Made by a program: the position numbers and the translations under genes. Shown in pieces: positions 5,770 to 12,251 of a stretch of 64,000 nucleotides of DNA (positions are counted from its first letter, which is position 1; each line of letters begins with the position of its first letter). The notes below the pieces were generated by a model. The model was not told the origin of the DNA and ran no database searches. It saw nothing but the letters and a program-made list of their open reading frames with translations. Source of the stretch: Anoxybacillus ayderensis. Lineage in GTDB: Bacteria; Bacillota; Bacilli; Bacillales; Anoxybacillaceae. The DNA lies in contig NZ_JXTG01000007.1 in NCBI RefSeq assembly GCF_000833605.1, forward strand, positions 1 to 64,000, in the 5' to 3' direction.

Positions 5770-5949
5770 ATGATTCAGTTACCGAATTTAGCGGAAATGA
5801 CGGACGTCGAAGCGATTCATTTTTACACAAGTGAATTTTTACGACTCTCGCGGGAAGGTCAGCTTAACAGCGAATATGGCAAAGCGTTGCTTGGATGGAA
5901 AAAGGAAATGAACAAACGCTTGGAACAATCACGAAAGGAGTGGTGGTAA
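5770..5949 (+). CDS. Small phage protein of unknown function
   Basis: ATG 5770 follows AAAGGGGG. The 59-residue product (MIQLPNLAEMTDVEAIHFYT, then a basic helix LGWKKEMNKRLEQSRKEWW) is not recognised. Its TAA overlaps the ATG of the next gene (taATG), so the two are probably translationally coupled. Confidence 0.55.
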   Translation: MIQLPNLAEMTDVEAIHFYTSEFLRLSREGQLNSEYGKALLGWKKEMNKRLEQSRKEWW

Positions 5950-6119
5950 TGTATTTTGTCATTTCAGCAAGCCGTTTAATGAAAGCAAGTGAAGTGAGAA
6001 AGTTATGTGCCGAGTTTCGTAATGATCCAGCATTGCTACTCGCCTTGGAACTCACAGTAAAACAAGAGTGGTACAAAAGAAAAATGGCCAGTGCGCCAAC
6101 ACTAGCCATCGCTCAATAA
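5949..6119 (+). CDS. Small phage protein of unknown function
   Basis: The ATG at 5949 overlaps the previous stop, with GAAAGGAG about ten bases upstream. The 56-residue product is helical (SASRLMKASEVRKLCAEFRN, ALELTVKQEWYKRKM). No family is recognised. It is the last gene before the 265-bp non-coding stretch that holds the RNA candidate. Confidence 0.55.
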   Translation: MYFVISASRLMKASEVRKLCAEFRNDPALLLALELTVKQEWYKRKMASAPTLAIAQ

Positions 6120-6174
6120 ATAACCGAACCTAATCACATTTTAACATAAACGATTTGCGAAAGGAAGGGCAAGC

Positions 6175-6366
6175 GCATGCTTGCCGATTGGAGTACAAGC
6201 AACAGGTATCTCCCCAGCCTGGAAATGGGTGTGTCCCCCAGCCCATCAGCTTGTACTTCAATCGGTGCGTATGCACACTAGACCGAGCGAGAGCTGGCGA
6301 CGATCCGAAAGGGGAGCCGCGCCAAAATACATGAATGGTCATTGCGAAGACGTCTAGCCATTCATT
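6175..6366 (+). ncRNA. Candidate structured RNA (long hairpin, GNRA hairpin, pseudoknot)
   Basis: No gene fits 6120-6384. Bases 6175-6200 pair with 6249-6274 over 26 positions with one mismatch (6181/6268). Four of the pairs are G-U, which are pairs only in a plus-strand RNA. A second hairpin, GGCG 6296-6299 with CGCC 6320-6323, encloses UCC-GAAA-GGG (6304-6313), a GNRA tetraloop. A third, ATGAATGG 6331-6338 with CCATTCAT 6358-6365, has a loop containing GTCTAG (6352-6357) that is exactly complementary to CTAGAC (6278-6283), giving an H-type pseudoknot. I cannot match it to a known class. It ends about ten bases before the ribosome site of the gene at 6385, so it could be a 5' regulatory element or a free RNA. 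Confidence 0.6.
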
Positions 6367-6384
6367 TCAGAGGAGGAAGAAGTT

Positions 6385-6639
6385 ATGCAAGATACACTCT
6401 TTTTACAAGAAGCGGATTTAGTGCAAAAAGCATCGCGGTGCATCGAGTACATACAGGAATCGCTTCAAAACCGCGACTATGAAACAGCGAAAATCGAAAT
6501 GTCGGAGTTGCGTTTTTTGTTAGATGAGCTGCAAGTAATTGAGCAAAAGAAAGCACGTCGCGCGCAGCTGTTTGAAATCGTTGCTGATATGCGCAAGCGC
6601 GGCATTCAAATTGATTTTGTATCACGATTGCTAGGGTGA
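6385..6639 (+). CDS. Small helical phage protein downstream of the RNA candidate
   Basis: ATG 6385 follows AGAGGAGGAAG. The 84-residue product is helical throughout (EADLVQKASRCIEYIQESLQ, EMSELRFLLDELQVIEQKKA) and ends with a basic stretch. No family is recognised. It is the first gene after the structured RNA candidate and would be the gene controlled if that RNA is a cis-acting element. Confidence 0.6.
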   Translation: MQDTLFLQEADLVQKASRCIEYIQESLQNRDYETAKIEMSELRFLLDELQVIEQKKARRAQLFEIVADMRKRGIQIDFVSRLLG

Positions 6640-6643
6640 TGGT

Positions 6644-6973
6644 ATGACGCGGGAAGAGAAAAAGCAAATTCGTTTGCAAATCTTGCAATTGCTCGATAAG
6701 TGTGCAGGATGTGAAGAACGGCATAACGGTACACAAAGCGTATGTGTCATAAGTTGTCCGATCGGCAAGCAAATGCAACAGCTATCTGTGTTGTTATCGA
6801 AAGAAAGCCCTCGCATAAAAAGAGGCAAGTGGACCGAAGAGGAAGAGTTTTATCTATGGCAACATAAAGACATTTTCGATATTTCGGAGCTTGCTGCACG
6901 CTTGGAGCGAAGTGAATTATCTGTGTCTGCAAAGTTGCGCCAGCTTGAGAAAAAGAATGTTTTGTCTTGCTAG
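6644..6973 (+). CDS. Zinc-finger and Myb/GcrA-like helix-turn-helix phage protein
   Basis: ATG 6644 lies a few bases after the previous stop with a GGTGATGG site. The 109-residue product has four cysteines in a zinc-finger-like order near residues 20-40 (CAGC, then C-x-x-x-C in CVISCPIG), and a C-terminal segment starting KRGKWTEEEEFYLWQH that resembles a SANT/Myb or GcrA-type helix-turn-helix. Such two-domain proteins occur in early regions of Bacillus phages and are presumed regulators. DNA binding is inferred from the motif only. Confidence 0.6.
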   Translation: MTREEKKQIRLQILQLLDKCAGCEERHNGTQSVCVISCPIGKQMQQLSVLLSKESPRIKRGKWTEEEEFYLWQHKDIFDISELAARLERSELSVSAKLRQLEKKNVLSC

Positions 6974-6983
6974 AAGGGAGGTT

Positions 6984-7231
6984 ATGAAGCATCACTACAT
7001 TGTATGCTTCATGCGCGTAAATATGCTATTTGAAGTAGAATTCGTAACCAAGAAAAACGGCTATTTCGAAACGATCCATACGGCACTCATTCACGCGCTC
7101 AATGTGTCATTTACATCCCACTACGTTCAGATAAAACTAGGGAAAAGGCGAGCGAGTGCCGTCAAATCGCATTAGAAATAGCCGACCGATTAGGAAAAGG
7201 TGATATACAGGTTTTTATTTCAGACTTCTAG
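6984..7231 (+). pseudogene. Small phage gene with a probable frameshift
   Basis: ATG 6984 follows GAAGGGAGG. The frame from there ends at 7175 with a basic tail unlike the rest (LGKRRASAVKSH). Switching frame by -1 at AAAA, near 7132-7136, gives a smooth, protein-like continuation to a stop at 7229-7231 (TREKASECRQIALEIADRLG, then GDIQVFISDF). The two parts read as one 82-residue protein. There is no standard slippery heptamer at the junction, so an indel in the A-run, real or from sequencing, is more likely than programmed slipping. Function unknown. Confidence 0.55.
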
Positions 7232-7278
7232 GTTCATTATGCCAGAACATGATATGGAAAGCAAGGAAGGGGATATAC

Positions 7279-8259
7279 ATGGCGACAAAATTTCTTTTGA
7301 ACGAGGAGCCGTTAGTGCTTTTACCGTCACTAGCGGCTATGATCGGCTTAAATGAAAGCATCGTGTTGCAGCAATTGCATTACTGGCTTGAACGCAGCAA
7401 TCACATACACGAAGGGCATAAGTGGGTATACAACACATATGAGGAATGGCAAGAGCAATTTCCGTTCTGGTCGGAAAGTACGATTCGCCGTATCATCACA
7501 AAACTTGAAAAGCAAGGGCTTATTATTGCAGGGAATTTCAATCGCTCAAAGATCGACAAGACGAAATGGTATCGAATCAATTATGACAAATTGGCTGAGC
7601 TTGAAAATCCGATCTACAAAGTGAATGAACAAACGACTGTTCAAAATGACACATCGACTGCTCAAAATGAACAGACGACTGACGAAATCGACAGTCCATC
7701 TGCTCAAAATGAACAGTCCATCTGTTCAAAATGGCCATTCGATGTGCTCAATTTGAACAGACCAATACCAGAGAATACTACAGAGATTACTACAGAGAAA
7801 AAAGAAGAAGTAGAAGAAGAAGCACGCGTGCGCGAGAATCCATTCGCTTTCTTTGAACAAAACGGATTTGGCACGATTGGTGGCTACATAAGCGAAAAGA
7901 TTTCAACTTGGATCGATGACACGTCTGAAACACTTGTTTTAGAAGCGATGAAAATTGCAGTAGAAAATGGCGTCAAGACGTGGAAATACGTTGAAACCAT
8001 TTTGCGTGACTGGTCTGATAAGGGCTATCAAACCGTGGAACAAGTGCGTGCAGCGCAAAAGGCATTCAAAGAACAGCAAGCCAAAAAACGGAATGGCTCT
8101 AGCACGAATGGAAAAAAAGCCATTCGGACGGAGATTGTTCCAGACTGGTTGAATACCGACTATTCGCAATATGAACACAAAGCTGACGCAGATCAAGAAG
8201 CGCTCGAACGCAAGCGGCGCGAGCTAGAAGAGCGACTGAAAAAATATCGCAATGACTAG
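7279..8259 (+). CDS. DnaD-like phage replication initiator
   Basis: ATG 7279 is eight bases after GGAAGGGG. The 326-residue product begins with a winged-helix domain (about residues 3-110: FLLNEEPLVLLPSLAAMIGL, SESTIRRIITKLEKQGLI), as in phage replisome organisers. A low-complexity linker with repeated AQNEQT units (about 120-165) follows, then a DnaD/DnaB2-like helical domain with KTWKYVETILRDWSDKGYQT near residues 240-260, the YxxxIlxxW signature of that family. A charged tail ends it. It should bind the phage origin and recruit the host helicase. The linker DNA carries iterons and may be the origin itself. Confidence 0.82.
   Translation: MATKFLLNEEPLVLLPSLAAMIGLNESIVLQQLHYWLERSNHIHEGHKWVYNTYEEWQEQFPFWSESTIRRIITKLEKQGLIIAGNFNRSKIDKTKWYRINYDKLAELENPIYKVNEQTTVQNDTSTAQNEQTTDEIDSPSAQNEQSICSKWPFDVLNLNRPIPENTTEITTEKKEEVEEEARVRENPFAFFEQNGFGTIGGYISEKISTWIDDTSETLVLEAMKIAVENGVKTWKYVETILRDWSDKGYQTVEQVRAAQKAFKEQQAKKRNGSSTNGKKAIRTEIVPDWLNTDYSQYEHKADADQEALERKRRELEERLKKYRND
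7637..7733. repeat. Iterons within the initiator gene, candidate replication origin
   Basis: CTG(T/C)TCAAAATG occurs at 7637, 7658, 7700 and 7722, that is at steps of 21, 42 and 22 bp, all near whole helical turns. Two copies extend into the dyad CTGCTCAAAATGAACAG. Phage initiators commonly bind iterons placed within their own gene. The repeats also produce the repeated peptide AQNEQ, so a purely protein-level cause is the alternative. Confidence 0.5.
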
Positions 8260-8268
8260 GTGAGCGCT

Positions 8269-8469
8269 ATGCCGTACCCGATTTGGATTCGGTTAGAGTA
8301 TCGAAACGACGTTGGGCGAATCGTTGGTTTCACTGGCAGTATTCCATCCGAAACAGCGTTGCGTGACGTATTAGAGCGATACGAGATTACTAGAGAACGC
8401 CTTGTGTCGCTTGAAATCAACGGCAAATCATATTCGCTGTCAAAACTTGATCGCTTTTTTCGGAGGTGA
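8269..8469 (+). CDS. Small phage protein of unknown function
   Basis: I start at ATG 8269, six bases after AGGTGA; GTG 8260 is possible. The 66-residue product starts MPYPIWIRLEYRNDVGRIVG and has alternating hydrophobic residues consistent with a small beta/alpha fold, with a basic end. No family is recognised. It sits directly behind the initiator gene and before the FbpA-like gene. Confidence 0.5.
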   Translation: MPYPIWIRLEYRNDVGRIVGFTGSIPSETALRDVLERYEITRERLVSLEINGKSYSLSKLDRFFRR

Positions 8470-8474
8470 AACAT

Positions 8475-8636
8475 GTGCTTTTACTCAAACATGTATTGAT
8501 TCAACGTCTAAGGCGAAAAGGCGTTTTCGTGGCAACAGATGGACGGTCGCTATCGAAATTGACGTTAGAAGAGATTCAACAGGAATACGAAAGAGCGGAG
8601 GGGGAACGTAATGAACTGGTCAGAAGCAACGCTTAG
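8475..8636 (+). CDS. FbpA-like small basic protein
   Basis: GTG 8475 follows CGGAGGTG by six bases; the ATG two bases earlier opens only an eight-codon frame. The 53-residue product reads MLLLKHVLIQRLRRKGVFVA, then DGRSLSKLTLEEIQQEYE. This is the layout of the Fur-regulated basic protein FbpA family: a basic helix, a T/A-x-DGR-x-L turn and an L-T-L-x-E-L/I helix. Family members are common in Gram-positive phages. Whether it has any link with iron here is unknown; no Fur box is seen next to it. It overlaps the next gene by 26 bases in another frame. Confidence 0.6.
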   Translation: MLLLKHVLIQRLRRKGVFVATDGRSLSKLTLEEIQQEYERAEGERNELVRSNA

Positions 8637-8733
8637 ACAGTTATACGTTATCGTGCGATATGAACATTGTCCGATTCAATATAAACAAATGGCGCTAAAA
8701 GAAATACAAAAACGATTGGAGGATTTGCGATGA
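8611..8733 (+). CDS. 40-residue phage peptide
   Basis: ATG 8611 has GGAGGGGGAAC directly upstream. The product (MNWSEATLRQLYVIVRYEHC, then QMALKEIQKRLEDLR) looks like two short helices. Its start lies inside the end of the FbpA-like gene and its stop overlaps the next ATG (cgATGa), so the three genes are tightly coupled. Function unknown. Confidence 0.5.
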   Translation: MNWSEATLRQLYVIVRYEHCPIQYKQMALKEIQKRLEDLR

Positions 8734-8894
8734 GTCGTAAGTCTTTACATGGTCCAGTTGTGGTTAGCTACTTAACACCAGAAGAGTTAGAGGCGTACCG
8801 AAGCCGTCCACGCAAAAAATATTACGATGAAGATAACCGTCGAATCATTGACTGGCGCTGGCCACAAAACAGAAAGAAAAGGGGAGCAAAATGA
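8730..8894 (+). CDS. 54-residue phage protein of unknown function
   Basis: ATG 8730 overlaps the previous stop; the GGAGG ribosome site (8718-8722) is inside the preceding gene. The product has a protein-like start (LHGPVVVSYLTPEELEAYRS) and a strongly basic, aromatic end (IIDWRWPQNRKKRG). Its stop overlaps the dUTPase start. No family is recognised. Confidence 0.5.
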   Translation: MSRKSLHGPVVVSYLTPEELEAYRSRPRKKYYDEDNRRIIDWRWPQNRKKRGAK

Positions 8895-9373
8895 TGGATT
8901 TATCCAAGCTTTTTGACATGCAGCGGGAACTGGATGAGCGGATTGAGAAGCAGCATCCAAGGCAACCTGATGACAGAAGAATTTACTCTAAGTTGCTTGC
9001 CTTACTCGTAGAGATCGGGGAGCTGGCAAACGAAACTCGATGCTTTAAGTTTTGGAGCAACAAAGGACCTTCATCGAAAGCAAAAATTCTTGAAGAAGGC
9101 GCAGATGTATTGCATTTTCTCTTGTCGATTGGCAACGAGATTCATGTTAAACCGTCAGTTGAAATTATCCCAATCACAAAAATATCGCTCGATGCACAAT
9201 TTTTAGCGTTATACGACCAAGCAAGGCTCGCGAACATTAAAGAGCAATGGGAATGGACGTTCAATCTCTATGTCGGATTAATGGAAACGCTCGGATTTAC
9301 TTGGGATGAAGTTGAGGCAGCGTATATGCGCAAAAATGCAGTCAACCATCATCGCCAGGAAAGTGGGTATTGA
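8891..9373 (+). CDS. Dimeric dUTPase (all-alpha NTP pyrophosphatase)
   Basis: ATG 8891 or 8894, after AAAAGGGGAG. The 160-residue product has the motifs of the dimeric dUTPase_2 family: LVEIGELANETRCFKFW (ExxE helix) near residues 39-55 and EEGADVLHFLLSIGNE (E-x-x-D) near 69-84, with the GPSS loop before it. These acidic residues bind magnesium. The enzyme hydrolyses dUTP to dUMP and keeps uracil out of phage DNA. It is followed by a MazG-like gene, forming a nucleotide-pool pair. Confidence 0.82.
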   Translation: MMDLSKLFDMQRELDERIEKQHPRQPDDRRIYSKLLALLVEIGELANETRCFKFWSNKGPSSKAKILEEGADVLHFLLSIGNEIHVKPSVEIIPITKISLDAQFLALYDQARLANIKEQWEWTFNLYVGLMETLGFTWDEVEAAYMRKNAVNHHRQESGY

Positions 9374-9374
9374 G

Positions 9375-9635
9375 ATGAACGCGAAGCATTGGATGAATGA
9401 GCTTAACAAAAACCAAATACTTCGCAACGTGCAAAAGTTGCTCGAAACACAAACGGAAAAGGGGATTGAAAAATACGGCAAAACCGTCAATCCAAGCGAC
9501 TACACATTTTTGGGGTGGTTAGAGCATTTGCAACAGGAAATGGTCGATGCCATCGTATATTGCGAAGTGCTGAAATTTAAATACGCTTACTTAGTTGCGC
9601 TTGAGAAGCTACATTCGGACGTGAATGCTGAATGA
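9375..9635 (+). CDS. MazG-like small phage protein
   Basis: I use ATG 9375 directly after the dUTPase stop; the ribosome site (GGAAAGTGGG) is within the dUTPase gene. The 86-residue product has QTEKGIEKYG and WLEHLQQEMVDAIVYCEVLK, the kind of K-x-x-K-Y-G start and E-x-x-D-A-x-x-Y helix found in MazG-type pyrophosphohydrolases and related phage nucleotide enzymes. It is short for a full enzyme, so an oligomer or a relative without activity is possible. Its stop overlaps the next start (gaATGa). Confidence 0.5.
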   Translation: MNAKHWMNELNKNQILRNVQKLLETQTEKGIEKYGKTVNPSDYTFLGWLEHLQQEMVDAIVYCEVLKFKYAYLVALEKLHSDVNAE

Positions 9636-9769
9636 AACGTCGTAAGCGGAAAGCCAAATGGTATTTGCTATATCGAAAGGAAAATCGCGATGCGGTTTAT
9701 GTATATGAGCCGTTGCGCAAGTATGAGCTACAAAGCCGACTTCGACGCGGATGGAAAGTGATTGAATAA
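9632..9769 (+). CDS. 45-residue basic phage protein
   Basis: ATG 9632 overlaps the stop of the MazG-like gene. The product starts MKRRKRKAKWYLLYRKENRD and ends RLRRGWKVIE. About a third of the residues are Arg or Lys, so nucleic-acid binding is likely, but no family is recognised. It ends the tightly packed early group; a weak CGGGA/TCCCG hairpin follows at about 9781-9794. Confidence 0.5.
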   Translation: MKRRKRKAKWYLLYRKENRDAVYVYEPLRKYELQSRLRRGWKVIE

Positions 9770-9832
9770 AACAAAAAAGCCGGGATTCCTCCCGACAGCC
9801 TAACTTTATTATACCACAACGGAGGGATTCCG

Positions 9833-10042
9833 GTGAGCAAAAGAGCACAAGAATTGCAGATTGATATAGATAATATGATCGTTTCACACCCCGTCGTGCC
9901 AGGGAAGGTGCTTGTGATTGTCGTTGACGGCGTGCAAGGGAAAGCGAAAGTAGCGGAAGCGGTTGAACATGGATATACGATCATTGAAACAGCAAAAGGA
10001 AAAACCGCGCGGATAAAATACGAGGAAAGCGAGTTGTTTTGA
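9833..10042 (+). CDS. XtrA-like small phage protein (tentative)
   Basis: GTG 9833 follows GGAGGGATT. The 69-residue product has the pattern IDIDN..., PGKVLVIVVDG, a second strand region HGYTIIETAKGKTARIKYEE. The order of an I-D-x-D start, a V-V-x-G strand and a final G-K-x-x-R/K-V strand resembles the XtrA family of PBSX-type prophages, which has no known function. I rate the match as moderate. Confidence 0.45.
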   Translation: MSKRAQELQIDIDNMIVSHPVVPGKVLVIVVDGVQGKAKVAEAVEHGYTIIETAKGKTARIKYEESELF

Positions 10043-10043
10043 A

Positions 10044-10259
10044 GTGAAAATTGCGGTTCATGTGTATGAGTGTGAAAGTTGCGAGGTAATGTTTGCAGTT
10101 TCGCAAGACTTTGAAGAACAGCATCTTGTGCAATGTCCGATTTGTAAGACGGACAAGGCGCTTCAAGAAGTATCGTCTGGAGAATTGCACATTCAACGGA
10201 AACAGACATTATTTGTCGTTCCAGAGGGGCAAACAAACATTTATGAGTTCTTGGGGTGA
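10044..10259 (+). CDS. Zinc-ribbon phage protein
   Basis: GTG 10044 lies one base after the previous stop. The 71-residue product has CESC and CPIC knuckles at about residues 10-13 and 31-34, spaced as in a zinc ribbon, then a beta-rich tail (TLFVVPEGQTNIYEFLG). Possibly a small nucleic-acid-binding factor. It overlaps the next gene start by one base. Confidence 0.55.
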   Translation: MKIAVHVYECESCEVMFAVSQDFEEQHLVQCPICKTDKALQEVSSGELHIQRKQTLFVVPEGQTNIYEFLG

Positions 10260-10489
10260 TGATATTGCTTACATTGCCGCCAATTTCTGAAGACGATGTA
10301 TTGGAGCTAAAGGATTACATCAGCTTTTCCGAAAGTGCATTTGGATCGCCGGAGAGCGAATCTTTACGTCAGCTTTTTGACTTTCTATACGACAAATACG
10401 AAGAAATCGAAGCCGAGCGATGGCGTAATGATCCACAAAACTGGGGCGCATGCAGTAAATGGCCACGTGAAGATGATTTGCCGTTTTAA
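10259..10489 (+). CDS. Acidic small phage protein of unknown function
   Basis: The start is ATG 10259 or TTG 10265 after TTGGGGTG. The 76-residue product is acidic (SEDDVLELKDYISFSESAFG, DKYEEIEAERWRND) and ends with REDDLPF. A PREDDLPF-like tail resembles the C-terminal acidic tails of single-stranded DNA-binding proteins (DDDIPF), which recruit partner proteins. There is no OB fold here, so it could be a tail mimic. This last point is inference. Confidence 0.45.
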   Translation: MILLTLPPISEDDVLELKDYISFSESAFGSPESESLRQLFDFLYDKYEEIEAERWRNDPQNWGACSKWPREDDLPF

Positions 10490-10510
10490 ATTCTTTTATA
10501 CATTAAGCTT

Positions 10511-10540
10511 CTCCTCGGATCAGCAAATTGATCCGAGGAG
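10511..10540. promoter_or_regulatory. Perfect 12-bp hairpin before the antirepressor gene
   Basis: CTCCTCGGATCA at 10511-10522 pairs with TGATCCGAGGAG at 10529-10540 around a six-base loop. No T-run follows, so it is not a classic terminator. The 5' arm carries CTCCTC, the complement of a ribosome site. A smaller GGCC-GAAC-GGCC hairpin lies about 30 bp downstream. The rest of 10490-10734 is AT-rich and holds no gene; a promoter for 10735 is probable but no convincing -35/-10 pair stands out. Confidence 0.45.
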
Positions 10541-10734
10541 AATTCCAATAAGGTTAATAAAGTCTAAGTTGATTACCCGAGGCCGAACGGCCATTAGGAA
10601 AAAATTAAAAAAATATTCATTTAAAAATAATTTGGTAATTACTTTTTGAAAAAATTTTTTATGCATATTCATCCCTCCTTAATAAAGAGGAAAAGAGGGA
10701 GAAAATATATTTCTTTTTAAGGAGGAAAAATAGA

Positions 10735-11463
10735 ATGAGCAATCTAGTTTTCATTGATAATGGTCGCGCTGTTACGGATAGCTTAACGGTAGCGGATTGT
10801 TTCGGAAAGCGACATGCAGACGTTTTACGAGATATCGAAGTGCAACTCGACAAACTTAATCAAGCTGGCGAAAGAGAATGGGGGTTGAGCAACTTTGCGC
10901 AGACCCATTACCAACATCCTCAAAACAAGCAGTTTTATCGTAAATACTTGCTAACAGAAGATGCATTCGCTTTAGTTGCTATGAGTTACGTCACTCCAGA
11001 AGCGATGAAGATGAAGGTGAAATTTATTCAAGAATTTAAGCGAATGAAAGAACAGTTGCTTGTTCTACATGCACCGTCATATATGATTGAAGACCCGATT
11101 AAACGAGCGGAGCGATGGATTGAAGAACAACGGGAAAAGCAAGCATTGGAGCAAAAACTTGCGTTAGCACAGCCGAAAATTGAACAACATGATCGGTTTC
11201 TTAGCGGTGAAAATTATCAGAAGGTTGGCGAGGTTGCGAAAATTCTTGGATACGGTCGCAATAACTTTTTCAAGAAGCTACGGCAAATGGGCTTGCTGAT
11301 GAACGACAATACACCTTATCAAAAATATATCGATCGCGGATACTTTGTGGTCAAAGAAAAGCCGATTCAAATGGGCGATCAAATCATCAACAAGCCACAA
11401 ACTTATATTACGGCAAAAGGAATTGCGTACATCGATAAGCTTTTACATCACCAGACAGCTTGA
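10735..11463 (+). CDS. Phage antirepressor, Rha domain plus KilA-C/ANT domain
   Basis: ATG 10735 follows AAGGAGGAAAAATAG. The 242-residue product has an N-terminal Rha-type domain (about residues 5-105): DSLTVADCFGKRHADVLRDI, then QFYRKYLLTEDAFALVAMSY. The C-terminal half matches the KilA-C/ANT domain: YQKVGEVAKILGYGRNNFFK, KLRQMGLL, and ITAKGIAYIDKLL. The architecture is that of phage antirepressors. Because the CI-like repressor lacks an S24 peptidase domain, this protein is a good candidate for switching the prophage to lytic growth. A strong terminator follows at 11506. Confidence 0.82.
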   Translation: MSNLVFIDNGRAVTDSLTVADCFGKRHADVLRDIEVQLDKLNQAGEREWGLSNFAQTHYQHPQNKQFYRKYLLTEDAFALVAMSYVTPEAMKMKVKFIQEFKRMKEQLLVLHAPSYMIEDPIKRAERWIEEQREKQALEQKLALAQPKIEQHDRFLSGENYQKVGEVAKILGYGRNNFFKKLRQMGLLMNDNTPYQKYIDRGYFVVKEKPIQMGDQIINKPQTYITAKGIAYIDKLLHHQTA

Positions 11464-11505
11464 TATAATGGAATTAAAACCAAATATGTCCAAGACCGAG
11501 AGCGT

Positions 11506-11567
11506 GAGGACACTGATTGTACAGAGTAGCAAAGCTATCTCTGTATGATTGGTGTCCTCTTTTGTTT
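11506..11567 (+). terminator. Terminator after the antirepressor gene
   Basis: GAGGACAC 11506-11513 pairs with GTGTCCTC 11552-11559. Inside, TACAGA and TAGC pair with GCTA and TCTGTA, so the whole structure is a long interrupted stem. CTTTTGTTTT follows. It separates the antirepressor from the middle/late control genes. Confidence 0.7.
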
Positions 11568-11595
11568 TACCAGAAAAACGAAAGGGAGAGGTACC

Positions 11596-11784
11596 ATGCG
11601 AACAATCCAGCAAGAATTAAAAAAATGGATGAAAGTCAATAAAGAACGTCAAAACAAACGGAAGAAAGCGCGTAAAAAGAAACGGGGTAAAGAGCGGCTG
11701 ACGGAGCGAGATATTAAGGAGTTAATGGGCGTCTGTCGCCCAGTGTATAGACGTGGCAAGGGTGGGGCATTTCGACAGCGATAA
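11596..11784 (+). CDS. Small, very basic phage protein
   Basis: I use ATG 11596 after AAAGGGAGAGG; an upstream ATG at 11545 lies inside the terminator. The 62-residue product starts MRTIQQELKKWMKVNKERQN and is about 40 percent Lys and Arg over residues 10-40, then LTERDIKELMGVCRPVYRR. Nucleic-acid binding is likely. Small basic proteins in this position, just before ArpU, are common in Bacillus phages; I do not recognise a named family. Confidence 0.55.
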   Translation: MRTIQQELKKWMKVNKERQNKRKKARKKKRGKERLTERDIKELMGVCRPVYRRGKGGAFRQR

Positions 11785-11807
11785 TCACTATTTCGGAGGT
11801 TGGGAAG

Positions 11808-12251
11808 ATGGATTTTATGTTACCTGAAATCGATCGAAAAGCGACGAAAAAAGCGGTAGAAGCGGCGCTCGAAAAATATCGCATTTTCTTGCTGACATTG
11901 AAATTAGACCAGCTGCCAAAGGTGACTCAACACTACTCGCTCGTTCCTACAAAAACAAATCAGTTCCACTCCTCAACCGAAGAAATAGCCATTAGAAACG
12001 CAGATTACGAGCGGGAGAGAGCGGAGTACATTCAGCGTATCATCGAGGCGGTGAATCGTCTCGATTACTGGGAACGAGCGATTATTATTCAGCGATATAT
12101 GAATGGAGAAGAGGTATTCGATTACGCCGTTTACAACGAGCTAGGGATGAGTCATCGGCATTATTATCGTTTAAAATCAAGGGCATTTTACAAGCTGGCA
12201 TTCGCTCTTGAAATCGAAGTGTATCGGAAAAGAAGGAGGGACGAGCCATGA
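11808..12251 (+). CDS. ArpU-family late transcription regulator
   Basis: ATG 11808 follows CGGAGGTTGGG. The 147-residue product fits the phage ArpU family: a helical N-terminal part (KKAVEAALEKYRIFLLTLKL), the central RNADYERERAEYIQRIIEAV, then a sigma-region-4-like helix-turn-helix (IIIQRYMNGEEVFDYAVYNE, SHRHYYRLKSRAFYKLA). ArpU-type proteins act as late-gene regulators in Gram-positive siphophages. The TGGCACAA iterons about 1 kb downstream (13243-13283) are a plausible binding site. It overlaps the recombinase gene by four bases (ATGA). Confidence 0.78.
   Translation: MDFMLPEIDRKATKKAVEAALEKYRIFLLTLKLDQLPKVTQHYSLVPTKTNQFHSSTEEIAIRNADYERERAEYIQRIIEAVNRLDYWERAIIIQRYMNGEEVFDYAVYNELGMSHRHYYRLKSRAFYKLAFALEIEVYRKRRRDEP

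Noticed and set aside
6175-6366. Reading the RNA candidate as a hammerhead ribozyme because of the CGAAA element
   Set aside because: The CUGANGA core is missing and the GAAA is a tetraloop closed by C-G pairs, so it does not fit.
8402-8611. The 69-codon frame starting at 8402 as a gene
   Set aside because: The FbpA-like frame from GTG 8475 has the ribosome site and the recognisable family pattern; the other frame starts inside the previous gene without a site.
11345-11548. Frame overlapping the end of the antirepressor gene
   Set aside because: No ribosome site, and it runs through the terminator at 11506-11567; it is a shadow of the gene in the main frame.
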